A stretch of DNA of 64,000 nucleotides from Ophiodon elongatus (lineage: Eukaryota > Chordata > Actinopteri > Perciformes > Hexagrammidae). The translations under genes were made by a program, and so were the position numbers. Location of the stretch: NCBI GenBank assembly GCA_016806645.1, contig JACSYO010002172.1:1631990-1695989 (forward strand), read 5' to 3'. The notes beneath the pieces were generated by a model. It searched no databases. It had not been told where the DNA came from and saw nothing but the letters and a program-made list of their open reading frames with translations. Below, one piece after another: positions 24,349-35,717 of the stretch (the first letter of the stretch is position 1; every line of letters begins with the position of its first letter).

Positions 24349-27300
24349 TCTTTGCTTCACAAATAAATTGCAAATATGCATTTAGCTAGGTTGAGATTTA
24401 TTTATTTTTTTCCCTTCTGAATGAGTTCATGTCCCATCAATGCACATTACTAACTCTACTTCTTCTCTGGAGTCTTTGTGCTTTCTCTCCTCACAGGTTT
24501 ACATGGATCTTGGTTTTATCTGGACTCTGGTCCTGGTTTTATCTGGCCCTGCCCAACACCTACTGCTATTATTATTATTATTATTATTATTCACATTAAT
24601 AGTATTATTACTGTTACCTTTTCTGCTCCTATTATCATTATTATTATTATTATATTTTATCCACTGCTGCTGTTATTATTAGTAATAGTAATTAGTCATT
24701 TTTCCATTATTCTTATTCTGTTATTATTAGTGCTACCGCTACTACTCTCATTATAAGAATAATGTTTTTCCTGAACCGATGAGAGGTCCCGGGACAGAGG
24801 ATGTCGTATGAGTACAGATTGTAAAGCCCTCTGAGGAGAATTTGTGATAATAAGTTGAATGAATTAAATTCAATGTGGAGAAAGTGAGTGTTTGAAAACA
24901 TAGCAACAGAAGAGGAGCTGCTGAAGTGGTTTCTGTGGATGTTTGGGTGTTTTTTCTGTCTTTTCTGCTGTGAACATAAGCTGCTACTCACGTGTCAGAG
25001 CCACATTTCAGGCCCCAGAGGGAGTATACGATACTCAGAAGAAACACTTTCAGTGCTTATACAATGAGCATGGACGTGTAATCAGCTTCACTTTTGATTA
25101 AAGACTGTGATGATAACCACATCCCATCAGCATCTGCAGAGATTGTTTAAACTCTTCCTTCCTTGTGTGTTCAAGGAAGCTCTGATATAAAAGTATTAAA
25201 GAGTCGACTGCCAAACACCACCTACTACATTGCAAGAAATCACCAAGTCAAGTCGAATCATCCATATCATTATGTTCATGTATACTAACAAAGCATTTAC
25301 TTTAATGCTTTGATTTTTATTGATTTTTTACAGGCATCTCTCAGAGTTTGGAAGTCCGTGCTACAGCATCATGGCAGACTTGGTCTTTGCCGCTCCATTA
25401 CCATGCAACCAGGTAATGAATGTGTACTGTGATGGGTGTCTTAACCATGAAACTGTACCATTAGCTGTTAGGAGGGCAGCCAATCAGAGTAGACAAACAA
25501 AACAAGCAGCAGCAGCTACAAACATGGCCTTACTTGACCTGGGGATGACCTCACACTGAGTACAGGCGCCCGCTCCGACGGGCACGTCGTAGCGAAGGTA
25601 CTGCACCTCCGTACAGTACCGCTGCCCCTCCTGCAGATCAGGGATGGTCACTGAGGCCAGAGCATCTTTATACTTCTGTTGAAGAGTGGAATAACAATAA
25701 CACATATCACAGATCGAAGGACAATATTACATATTCACTGAACGAATACTGTTTCACACTCGTGACCAGTACCAAAGGGAGTATTGTGATGATTATCTCA
25801 TGAAAACAGTAAAGTTAAACCCTTGGATCATTATATAATTGAAAAGTGGCAGCAGACAGTAAAATGTGGATTAGATTTGGTTTAAAAATGGATTACAAAA
25901 GGTCTTGCTAATTTATTTACAAGTGAATATTCCAGAGCTCTGAATGCTTGTAGAAACAACATGATCTGGAACAAAAGGATTTCTATAGATACCTTCAAGT
26001 TCAACACTATTTCAACCAGAACCTGGTTGTAGCTTTAGAAACAGGAGGGACAGGAATGATGAAAATACTCTCGTCAATATCCAAATACACCACACGTAAT
26101 AAGATTATCTCAGAAATATTTAATAGCGTTCTCCAGTCCAGGGCTGCATGGTGCTGGAGACGTCATACTGTAGAAATGGGTGACCTCTCATTTGAAGGGC
26201 GGAATATGAATAATACGGAACTGGCGCAAATGTTTCATGCAACAAGCAAAAAGGCTGTCACAATGAAGTGGCTGAAATCAGAGCAACCCACCATTGACGG
26301 AAGGACAGAAATAATATATCAAATGTATATTATGGAAAGGGAGTTATTTTCCCTCAAAGCCAAAATTATGGAAAGGGAGTTATTTTCCCTCAAAGCCAAA
26401 ATACTTTTTTTTTTTTTACAAATTTGGACTGAGGACATTAAACATATTAGGTCAGACATTAGCTGACTTGAGAAAATAAATAAGTGAGAATATACCGTAG
26501 TGCGTTTTTTCCCCCCCAATATCTAAGGTGAAAGCTTCCCATGTTCAAACATTAATAATCACAGGTAATGTGAAGGAGACCTCTGGAAGAGCCAGGCAGT
26601 AAAACACTCAGCAAACCTTCTGCAAATAGTTTTTCTGCTTTAATTGTGCACAATACTATGTGAATCTACTTGCAGTATAAATAATACTGTGTAAAATGAT
26701 GAATGTCAAATTAATGTTTTTCCAAAAGTAAAAAAGAAGAGGAAATGTTGGCTATTAGAAAAGCCAGGAAGCTTCCTGAATCTGTAACAGGCCTCTCGTA
26801 CCAAACAGCCAGAGGGGGGTTGAGAGCCGAGGATGAACTTTATCCTGAACAAGTTGTTTCTACCAGCTAAAGATGAGTACGATCAGTACATGTTGGGATA
26901 CGATGAAGTAAAAATTATCCCAACTTTAAGAAGTGTGCTAGCTCCACCCTAAACCAGGTTCATTGGAAAATGTATAGTTTTCTCCACATTTAGCATTCGA
27001 GACAAACAAAGCTGGCATTGTTGACAACTTCCTGCCAATCCTGCCCATCAGTCAATACAGCTGTTGACATTAATGTGTAATGTTGAGGTTGTCAGACGCA
27101 TCACAACTATTAAGTGAGCTTGGTCAACAGAGGAATGCCTGGTAAACAGGTAGCAACCATGAGGCCGTCTCAAAAGGACTACGTGACTGGATGAGTTTAG
27201 AGGACACGGTGTACTGTATTCTCTAAACCATGGAGGTGATCATGGAGAGCAGGAGGGGACTGAACGGATGTTCAACCCGCTGAGACTCCCACTGCTGCTC

Positions 27301-29952
27301 ACATGTTGGCTGTGATCAATAGTTGTTATGAAACAGTGATTTGCTTACCAAAATGACAGGAAGAAGAAGAAGAGATTCAGTCTTTTGTTTAGTGTGCAAG
27401 TGAACAGAATTTCCAACATGCACCAGTCTTGGATCACCTACAGAACATATGCAACAGGAAGCAGCAGCTGGTGTATCTTACTAAACTGACATGGTCCCTC
27501 TCACCTGCCGGGGCTCTCCCTCCTTCCCATAATAAACCCTGTGTTTGACGTGGTCTCCATATTCCAGAGGCAGACTGTGGCTCCTGCTCAGATTTACAGT
27601 CAGGGAACCCGGCCCTGCAGTCAGACTGAAGTCTGGAGTACACGAGCCACCTGGACGAGCAGAACAGATATGAGTGTAGACATAATCAGCACAGATCTAC
27701 AACATCGGTCCTCGGTTAATACTGAAGGTGTGAGATCTCCCATTTCAGAACTCATATAAACCACAAATCAATCCAGCACATCGATTTCAATAAAGTTATG
27801 AATGCTTGCTATGGGTTTGTTAAGCTTTTGACACCTCACAACATGTGGTTCACACAATGGTTAGGTAGGTTGACACCTTGAATAAGAAACCTTTAATGCC
27901 CCCAAACAGGAAATGAGTGGTACAGTAAACAAAGAACATAATAGAGACACAATTAAAACACAGAACAGAGACAGCAGCTGAAGTCCATGTTCATGATCTA
28001 TAAGAAACAAGACGTAATATGTATTGCTCCAGACCCTATGTTGCACATCGCCCTAAGTTGGGTGTCTGCCAAAGCAATGAAGGACTTGGTTGGTTCTGCT
28101 CTTAGGATATCTGTATCTGCGACCAGGAGGAGGGTCTGTGAATTCCCTGAAGGTGAAGGAGAAGTATCCAGGCCGATTGTCAGCTGGTCAGGTACAGGTG
28201 GTGCAGTTCATCTTCCCACAGGGCATAGCAATGTCACCTTGTTTGTTCCTAGAACTGATTTAGGAATTTCCATACCAACAAACATAATAGCAGAGGATGC
28301 TCTCAATAAAGATTTATAAAATAGAGTAAGAATTTTATAATCAGTGTTAAAAAAGTTCTGTTTTCTAAGAAAATACTTTATAAAAATGGCATTAGCACAT
28401 AATCCCAGGAAGGCTTGTTGTTGTTAATACATCCAAGGTACTCCTCTCCTCTGTCTCACTGAGTGGGTTGTGGCGACTGTGGATCAGTCATTGGTGGTTT
28501 GATCCCCGGCTCCACTAGTCCATGTGGATGTGTCCTTGGACAAGACACTTAACCCCAAATGTCTCCGTAGCTGTGCCTACAGTGTGTGAATGTTGTATGT
28601 TAAGTATTCCTGATGGGCAGGTGGCACCTTAGCCCCTGTCATCAGAACATGACACTACATGTCAAAATGCACCCGGTGTGAATGGGTGAATGATGTCATG
28701 TAGTGTTAAAGAGCTTTGAGTGGTCGGAAGACTAGAAAAGATCTATACAAGTACAGTCCATTTACTATTTACTTATAACAGCATCTGATCCTGAGATTCT
28801 CTTCATGTCTCCAGACCATAGCGAGAATCTCAGGATTACTTGTCACATGAAATCCATCAGGCTTCAAATAATGTTTGAGTCCAATCAGGAGACACAGGCA
28901 GCTAAGGGCGGGGCTTAGGTGTATGTGACGACACAGAGAGGAGTGTTGGTTCTGAACAACAATGGCGGCTCCTGGAGAGGTTAGCTGCTGCAAACGCATC
29001 AGTTGTAGAACAACTGGAGAGTATTTCTTCATGAATGAAGAGTAAAGAACGATACTGAAGGCTTCTGTAGAAAAGATGTTTTCTCTCTTCTCCTGACTGA
29101 CTTCAGTAAGCGTTTGATTGATAGATGGTTCATCCAATCACCTTTCCAAACAGTTTCCAATGAAGCTCCACAGATGCTTCTGTGTAACAAACCATGTGCT
29201 GGGTCAGGTTAGGGTTGAGGGAAATCATATCTAAAATCAAAGTTCAGCTCTTTGGTATTAGATGTGTTCAGATACTGGTGTGTTAATGAACTCATTCAGG
29301 ACTGAGCCATGTTCAAAGTGGGGCTCCTCCAAAAGGCTGACCAAGGTGGTGTCACACGCAAACACTACATGATAGAAACTGTAGAGGACTGGGACTGAAA
29401 TCATTCATTTTTGAATCCGTAGTATTAGACCAGTCAGACCACACACGGTGGTAATATGGCAGTCCTAATGTGCTACATTTAGGATATTATGAGCGGCAAT
29501 ACCACGGCATCAATCTCAGCATGCATTTAACTTAGAGCTTCTGGTACAAAGAATGCACCAGCTACACTGCTGCACACGGCCCTGTTGCCATGGCGAGTCA
29601 TGGGTTCTTACCATGTCTGCTACAGGCTTTGACTGGGGTCGAGGTCAGCCCACGTCTCTCCGCTTGCACACGTAGCATAACACAGCCGAGCCCGCCCTTC
29701 GCTTCGGTGGAATTAACATTACAGGAATTCAAAGATATATGGACACATGTTGGTACATCAGTCCACTCATCGCTGTCAAAGCTGAGGACAAGGAACAGGA
29801 GATTTACAATCAGTCCAGAATCATGATGTCAATAACCTTTATTTACTGCTTGTAACACATTTCAAACATGACAATTGAATGAATATATATATATCTCTAT
29901 ATAGATATATAGAGATATATATATAGATCTATATATACATATATATATATAT

Positions 29953-29983
<31 letters not shown>

Positions 29984-30032
29984 TATATCTATATCTATAT
30001 ATATATATACATATCTATATATATATATACAT

Positions 30033-30121
<89 letters not shown>

Positions 30122-30944
30122 GAAACTGCTACAGAAGAGATGGATAATTCAAGAATTGCCTGACGTGTCCAGACGGGAACTGAAGAACCTTTCAGATTCT
30201 TCTCACCTGCTGTACTGAACGCTGAAGGTGACCTCTCCCTCCTCGGGGGCGGGAAGCCATGTCAGCAGCCAGTTGTCAACAAGCACGTTCTGTGGCGGTG
30301 CTGGTGGGACCTCGGACAGTACTGGGACAGAGGGGACAGGACATGGACAGAGCAGCGCGTGAGAAGATGATGTTCAACACTACAGGACTAGATTTATATT
30401 TCCTGCCATGGCTGATTGGGTCGATCTGCCCGTTTTAGAGCCAACACTTGCACCCTGCATAATGGTGAATTTTCATGAATCAATTTATGGTGGAAAGGTA
30501 TTTTTCTTCTGGACAGGAAAACTCTAAATTCAGGTACCAGGTGACAATTTGACATCCATAAATCGAATGAGTCATCTGTTGAATCAGCACACACGTAGTC
30601 ATGACTTCCTCCTCTTCTGAAAGCATAGCGTTCACAGGGTTAGGGTTCCTACATTAATGCTTTATACCTTATAGCATTAACATTAATGCTAGCTCCGGTT
30701 CTACGTGAAAGGAAGCTTTAAAGCGGGAGTTACTCATTGGGGTGCTCTCTCCACAGCTCCGTCAGACTCACGGAGGAACTGTTAGCAAACGTTAGCTTGG
30801 GTTCGCGCACATAGGGTGTTGCCTCAACTAGAATAGACAAGTATGTTAAGTTGGTTCAAAACGAAGCCCAACTGTTTACGTTAACTCATTCACGTTACCG
30901 TGACCGTGGACGGCGATGAGGGTACACAGGACGTAGAAGAGCAT
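24063..30944 (-). CDS. ifngr2: Interferon-gamma receptor beta chain (IFNGR2 / CRFB6), complete coding region in 6 exons
   Basis: Exons in order of transcription: 30899-30944 (signal peptide, ATG at 30944), 30207-30321, 29612-29781, 27505-27650, 25534-25675, 24063-24286. All have AG/GT borders and the phases close to 843 nt, 280 aa. Exons 2-3 form the first fibronectin III domain (PPQNVLVDNWLLTW, later TCVHI and LRVQAE). Exons 4-5 form the second (PGSLTV; HRVYYGKEGEP; GQRYCTEVQYL). A transmembrane helix spans about residues 215-237, followed by WIKQCLRPPYQIP, which resembles the JAK2-binding PPSIP region of mammalian IFNGR2. This motif and its place next to tmem50b favour ifngr2 over il10rb. 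Its known role is to bring JAK2 to the interferon-gamma receptor complex. The cytoplasmic tail is only about 43 residues, and its last ten codons coincide with a transposon-like end. Confidence 0.88.
24301..24346. repeat. (AC)23 microsatellite next to an ifngr2 splice acceptor
   Basis: Forty-six bases of pure AC. On the transcribed minus strand this is (TG)23 followed by TTTTACATTTCCCAG and the last ifngr2 exon, only about 15 nt from the acceptor. Confidence 0.98.
24418..24872 (+). repeat. L2 3' UTR-derived copy with an ATT-rich centre
   Basis: Shares TTCATGTCCCATCAATGCAC, CTCTACTTCTTCTC, GAGTCTTTGTGCTTTCTC and the tail CAGATTGTAAAGCCCTCTGA with the other L2 tails. The middle is an imperfect (ATT)n expansion. 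It lies in ifngr2 intron 5. Confidence 0.7.
26056..26466 (+). pseudogene. L1-like LINE C-terminal remnant
   Basis: An open frame of 136 codons contains FHATSKKAVTMKWLKSEQPT and IYQMYIMERELFSLK, which resembles the region following the reverse transcriptase in fish L1/Tx1-like elements. A 36-bp unit encoding MERELFSLKAKI is perfectly duplicated (about 26330-26402). It lies in ifngr2 intron 4 (between the exons at 25534-25675 and 27505-27650). Family assignment is tentative. Confidence 0.4.
28476..28773 (+). repeat. tRNA-derived SINE, nearly full length
   Basis: The same family, from GCGACTGTGGATCAGT through GGTTTGATCCCCGGCTCC and GTCCTTGGACAAGACAC to the tail TTAAAGAGCTTTGAGTGGTC. It lies in ifngr2 intron 3. 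Confidence 0.75.
29882..30119. repeat. TA-rich complex microsatellite in ifngr2 intron 2
   Basis: Mixed TATC, GATA and long (TA)n runs. The purest TA stretch is about 30033-30119 and ends 87 bp from the donor of ifngr2 exon 2. Confidence 0.95.
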
Positions 30945-31125
30945 CGTGCCGCGTCATTTCACAGAGTGCGACAATTCTCCGAACACACAGCCGCCATAGT
31001 TGGTGGTTAGACCACTTCAAAACGCGCGTGACACTTCCACACAAGTCTGGGGTTGATGACACTCTGTACATTCTCGTTTCGCCAGCCGCAGCAGCAAACT
31101 TCCTGGAACGCCCCTTAAAGGAAAC
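30945..31125 (-). promoter_or_regulatory. Putative ifngr2 promoter and 5' UTR
   Basis: Immediately upstream of the ifngr2 ATG the sequence is CpG-bearing (ACGCGCGTG, GCCGCCAT, GTGCCGCG) in an otherwise AT-rich area, as in many vertebrate promoters. A trinucleotide microsatellite at 31196-31268 bounds it. No clear TATA box or interferon-response element was found. Confidence 0.35.
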
Positions 31126-31195
31126 ATTACCAACATTTTTGGTAACGTTTGGTAATGTATGTAATATGTAATAAATATTTGGTAATGTATGAAAT

Positions 31196-31201
31196 ATTAT
31201 T

Positions 31202-31252
<51 letters not shown>

Positions 31253-31268
31253 CAGAAGAAGAAGAAGA
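31196..31268. repeat. (AAT)n and (GAA)n microsatellite
   Basis: About 56 bp of AAT repeats followed by AGAAGAAGAAGAAG, some 250 bp upstream of the ifngr2 start. Confidence 0.95.
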
Positions 31269-32256
31269 ACGTTACGATACATGTTACATCCCCGAAACCT
31301 AATTACTAATGCATCATTGATTTCATCACTTCAATGCTTCACCTGGCAAATGAGGAGCTTATGTATTATCAAGCTGAATGTAGATATTCAAAATGACTCA
31401 TGTTTGTAAATAAATGCAGAGCCGTGTCAGTCCAACAGCGTAGCAGCAGAGGGAAACACAGGCAGAGCTGTTCCTGTTCAAGGCCCAGGGACGTCTCATA
31501 GGAGGACAGATTGTTTTTGTTAGCTGGTGTGTGTCAACTAATATCAGTAGAGAAGAAAAATTATTCTTCACTTAATTTTTCCATTTTCCCATTTACATGA
31601 TTGTGATATTTATCGATATTTATGATGATACTGACTATATAATTTATATCTTTGGGGAGGTTTAAATATAAAGATTTGGTGTGTTTCACATTTTTAATCT
31701 AATACCTAGCCAACCATTCACATATTGCCAAAATTGTAGTATGATTGGACATGAAAAAAAGACATTAAATAGTTTCTGGTTGCGTTTTGAAGTGTCAACT
31801 TCAAATCCATCTACTTTTCTGCATTCCCGCTGCTGGATAATATCTATTCCAACCAATATCTATTGCAATCATTTTAAACTGTAATTGTATGGCTTTTGGA
31901 GAAATTGGCCATTTTCCATATCGTAAATATGTATTTGTAATTGTTACATTATTATCCCTCATCTTAATAGATGTGTGTCTTTTGTAATCATGAAACATTA
32001 TTGAGAATTTTCCTGAAAGATTGCTATTACACTTCCTATCATTGATAAGCATTTGACCAATTCCTGACTGTGGCATAACTTTCTGACCTCAAGAGAGCAT
32101 GCTTTGTATGGAGTGGGACATATCAGCTGAAGGAAATACATCTTTTCCTTAAAGGTATTCAATTATAAAAGAGTAGCCACTGTCATCCTAAACTTTGTTA
32201 CACAGAACCTTCTGAGAAGCTTCAATGGAAACTGTTTGGAAAAGGAAAGGCACTTT

Positions 32257-32289
<33 letters not shown>

Positions 32290-32292
<3 letters not shown>

Positions 32293-33970
32293 TCCCTGAC
32301 AAAAGTCTTGTCACTTATCCATTTTGTAGAAACAACAGCTTATAACCTGACTTTTAATTAATCCATTGGTTTTAGAAATGACTCATATGAAAGCTAAAAC
32401 CCTCCCAAATTATGTTTAATATACTAAAATAAATTTGCTTCACTGAAGAAAGATTGATCATTTAATGAACACAGAAAGGTCAGATTTTGGCAAGACAAAA
32501 GTTTTGTCGCCTACAGAGAGTAATGTGAAAATTGAACAAATAATTTACTTCAAATACAAAAATATGTTGCATAACATCAGTGAATTAAGTAGTGGTGCTG
32601 TGAGATCCATATTTAATATCTTGTATGACTTCCATGAGCTTGAAGGACTGCATCCATGCGGTTCGACAATGATTCATACAATTTATTGATGAAGTCATTA
32701 GGAATAGCAAAGAAAGCAGTCTTACAGGCCTCCCAGAGTTCATCAAGATTCTTTGGTTTCGTCTTCCATGCTTCCTCTTTCATTCTACCCCAGACATGCT
32801 CAATGATGTTCATGTCTGGTGACTGGGCTGGCCAGTCCTGGAGCACCTTGATCGCCTTGAGGAACTTTGATGTAGAGATGGAAGTATGCGATGGAGCACC
32901 ATCCTGCTGCAAAATATGACCCCTTTTATGGTTGGGAATGTAAGAGGTAGCTAATACTTCTTGATATTTTAGGCTATTGATATTGCCTTCCACCCTGCAA
33001 ATCTCTCGCACACCCCCATACTGGACGTAACCCCAGACCATGATTTTTCCGCCACCAAACTTAACTGTTTTCTGGGTGAATCTCGGATCCATGCGGGCTC
33101 CAGTAGGTCTCCTGCAATATTTGCGGCAGCTGTGATGTAATTCAACCGAAGATTCATCTGAGAAATCCACCTTCTGCCACTTTTCCAGCGTCCATCCTTT
33201 TAGCAGGCTGTGGGCCTTGGCAAATGCCACACGTTTTTTTAATTGCCTTTTGTTTAGTGCTGGTTTCTGGGCACTGATTCGACCACGGAGGCCATTTTGA
33301 AACAGAATTCTACAAACTGTCCTGGTTGACACGGGGACTTGAGGTGACCAGGTCTGGTGGAGCTCTGCTGCAGTGGAAAAGGGGCTGGCCTTGGATTTTC
33401 GAGCCAACAAACGGTCCTCCCGAGCAGTTGTCTTGCGGGGTCTGCCGGACCTGGGCTTGTCAAAAACGTCTCCAGTCTCTTCAAATCTTTTTCTTATTCT
33501 TTGTACTTGACGCTGAGACACATTGAAGGTGTCAGCCACCTCAGCAGTAGCTCTGGTCTTCAGCCTCTTGATAATCAACGCTTTGGTCTCAGGGTGAATC
33601 TTAGGCATGTTGTCAGAGGTCAAGTTGCAGTTGATGTGAAGGTCTGGTGTGCTGTGGTTCTTTTTATACACACCCACTAATTGATTGATCAATTATTGAT
33701 CATAGGTGAGGCTGTAATCTAGGATTGGGAGCATCATATGACAAGGCGACAAGACTTTTGTCTTTGCAAAAACTGACTCAGTGGGCTTTACCAAGCTGTG
33801 AACGTTAGAATGCTTTTCAGCAATTTCGTTTGGCACCAAAACATTATTTCAAAAGCTGTTGGGATTGAAATTAGCCATTTCTTGTAAAAAAAAAAAATTG
33901 ATTACAAATATATTTGAGGGGCACTTAAGGTCAACTTGTACCCAAGCGACAAGACTTTTGTCAGGGACTG
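32290..33970 (-). mobile_element. Tc1/mariner-type DNA transposon, structurally complete
   Basis: The element is 1681 bp, flanked by TA on both sides and inserted inside a (TA)n tract (32260-32289 and 33971 onward). Both ends begin CAGTCCCTGACAAAAGTC. A second motif of the same kind recurs about 200 bp inside each end (near 32488-32512 and 33737-33760). This is the IR/DR arrangement of fish Tc1 elements, in which transposase binds both outer and inner sites. It carries one uninterrupted transposase frame. It sits between ifngr2 and crfb5. Confidence 0.93.
32613..33608 (-). CDS. Tc1-like transposase, intact frame of 331 aa
   Basis: The preferred start is the ATG at 33608 (MPKIHPETKALI); the frame is open for 28 codons further upstream, but Tc1 transposases begin near this motif. 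The N-terminal part contains two helix-turn-helix-like regions (ATAEVADTFNVSQRQVQRI and a second near STRTVCRIL), separated by the basic GRPRK linker. The catalytic triad is visible: D in KVDFSDESS, D in QQDGAPSHT, and E in SPDMNIIEHVWG, with the spacing of a DD34E enzyme. The glycine box GGGKIMVWG is present. The length matches Tc1 transposases and there is no internal stop. Whether it is still active cannot be told. Confidence 0.92.
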   Translation of the reverse strand: MPKIHPETKALIIKRLKTRATAEVADTFNVSQRQVQRIRKRFEETGDVFDKPRSGRPRKTTAREDRLLARKSKASPFSTAAELHQTWSPQVPVSTRTVCRILFQNGLRGRISAQKPALNKRQLKKRVAFAKAHSLLKGWTLEKWQKVDFSDESSVELHHSCRKYCRRPTGARMDPRFTQKTVKFGGGKIMVWGYVQYGGVREICRVEGNINSLKYQEVLATSYIPNHKRGHILQQDGAPSHTSISTSKFLKAIKVLQDWPAQSPDMNIIEHVWGRMKEEAWKTKPKNLDELWEACKTAFFAIPNDFINKLYESLSNRMDAVLQAHGSHTRY

Positions 33971-34068
33971 TATATATATATATATATTATGATACTATTT
34001 TGATCGAATAGGGTTTTCCTATTAACTGTAATAAACCAATTGTGATATACACTTTGGACAATACGTTT

Positions 34069-34450
34069 CTACCTATAGTGGAAAGGTCTCATGTATAGAA
34101 TTTCATGGTCTACTGTGTCAAATGCTGCACTCAGGAGAAACAGAAGTGAAACTTGACCTGCATCAGTACTGAGTCTCAGATCACTGACTATCTCTGTGTT
34201 ATGGTTAGCTCTGAAACCTGATTGAAATTTTTCCAGGATGTTGTTTTCATTAAAACAATTATTTATCTGGTAGAAAACAACTTTCTCAGGTATCTTGCTG
34301 AAAAAGGAAAATGGGTTTATTATTACTTCAGGTTGCACAGTCTACATTAGACCTCAGGGCAGACTCCCGTTTCCAGGGATGTGTCAATCCTTTTCTGGAC
34401 TGGATTGGAGATGCTTTTGAAAACTTTCTGAAAGAATGAAAAAGGGATGG
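34069..34450 (-). pseudogene. L2-type LINE reverse-transcriptase fragment (downstream half)
   Basis: The minus-strand translation contains INPFSFFSKIPEKVV, FQSGFRANHNTE and AAFDTVDHEIL, which are the N-terminal reverse-transcriptase motifs of L2-like LINEs. It stops abruptly at about 34069 and lacks the YADD part. It continues the fragment at 35718-36290, from which it is separated by the hAT element. Confidence 0.65.
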
Positions 34451-34458
34451 GTCAAGAC

Positions 34459-35709
34459 CAGGGGTGGGCAGCTATTTTTCCCAAGGGGCCTGATGATAAA
34501 CAAGGACTGTTATGGAGGGCCGGACCAAGAGACTGAACTAAATCCTGCTCAATATTATTCCACCTCTATAAAAAGCAGTAAATTGTATGGTTTTGATAAG
34601 CTGTGAGTGGTAAGAGTGAATGTCATTACCAGGAATGTAACTAAGTATATTTGCCTAAGTACTGTACTTGAGTACAAATTCAAGGTACTTTACTTGAGTA
34701 TTTCCATTTTATTCAACTTCGTACTTCCACTCCACTATATCTCAGAGGGAAATATTGTACTTTTTACTCCACTACATTTGTCTGGCAGCTTTAGTTACGA
34801 GTTACTTTGCACATTACAATTTTAAAGAAACCATTTTTCAAACCCATCCTAACTTCCCAAACTGAAAAACAGTGTATAAAGGAGTTAAAATAAGCTCCAC
34901 CTTAAACATCTGCAGCAGGAATAATGATCCAAACAAATATGCATATTAAATATCCATATATAATAAAACACTGACAGGGATCAAGTTTCTGCAATCCAAT
35001 TTTGTAATCCAATTACTTAATTTTCTGTGTTTTAGTTCAGTGTGAGAAACCTTGTCTGTGTTGACTTGAATGAAGCTCTGAAGTCAGGCTGAATGTCTGA
35101 GGTGGATATGAGAAGGACAGCTGACAGGTGATCGTCAGTGAGAGAGGATCTGTATCTGTATCTATTAAACTTTATCAGGGAGAATGTTTGTTTACATATG
35201 GAGGTAGATCCAAAGAGAAACAACATCTTCTTAACCAAAAATGAGCATTGTTGTGTTGCTCCGCATGTTTTGTCTCGTAATGGCGATTCACATTGTAATC
35301 CTTAAACACTGCGACCTGTTCTCCACAAACTAAGCACACTGCTTTACCTTCGACTTCAGTAAATAAATACTTAGAAGTCCATGTTTTTTAAAAAACTCTA
35401 CACTCTCTGTATCAATCTTTTGATAATTTTTTTAGGGCTGACGGCTAACTCGCATCTCCTGTAAACTCAGTTCAACACATCGCAGTGACGCTGCTGATCG
35501 CACACATTCACCAACGTACGAACGTACGGAAATTGAGAAAAAAAAAACAGCAGCAGTCGCCTTCAAAATAAAAGCAATGCAGCTGTATAATATGCATCAT
35601 GTACACTTATTTACGTTTTATTCCTAATTTCCCATCGACCTCCCGCGGGCCGGTCAGCGACAGCCCGCGGGACGGGTATGGTCCGCGGGCCGTACAATGC
35701 CCAGGTCTG
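34459..35709 (-). mobile_element. Internally deleted hAT transposon (ZBED/GTF2IRD2-like type)
   Basis: Ends are CAGGGGTGGGCA and, in reverse complement, CAGACCTGGGCA. They are flanked by the 8-bp duplications GTCAAGAC (34451-34458) and GTCAAAAC (35710-35717), one mismatch apart. On the minus strand about 35370-35240 encodes a BED-type zinc finger (CLVCGEQ ... NRHYETKHAE). It is followed directly by 35238-35032, a hAT C-terminal dimerisation segment (LFGSTSICKQTFS ... LTDDHLSAVL). The large central catalytic part is missing. A further repeat lies inside at about 34615-34815. The element splits an older LINE. Confidence 0.75.
34615..34815 (+). repeat. Short interspersed repeat of the ACTTGAGTA kind inside the hAT element
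   Basis: The sequence around GTACTGTACTTGAGTAC, CTTTACTTGAGTATTTCC and TTTTTACTCCACTACATTTG is a widespread fish non-autonomous repeat type. Related pieces occur at 46500-46560 and, on the other strand, at 54370-54800. Confidence 0.5.
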
Positions 35710-35717
35710 GTCAAAAC

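Noticed and set aside
24478..24756. Leucine/isoleucine-rich frames that look like membrane proteins (also 31149-31409, 16874-17212)
   Set aside because: They are translations of ATT/AAT repeats or the 23-bp minisatellite.
24063..30944. Calling the first receptor il10rb (crfb4)
   Set aside because: Position next to tmem50b, the PPYQIP juxtamembrane motif and the PGSLTV segment fit ifngr2 better; il10rb remains the main alternative.
33254..33680. Plus- and minus-strand frames inside the Tc1 element other than the transposase
   Set aside because: They are shadows of the transposase gene in other frames.
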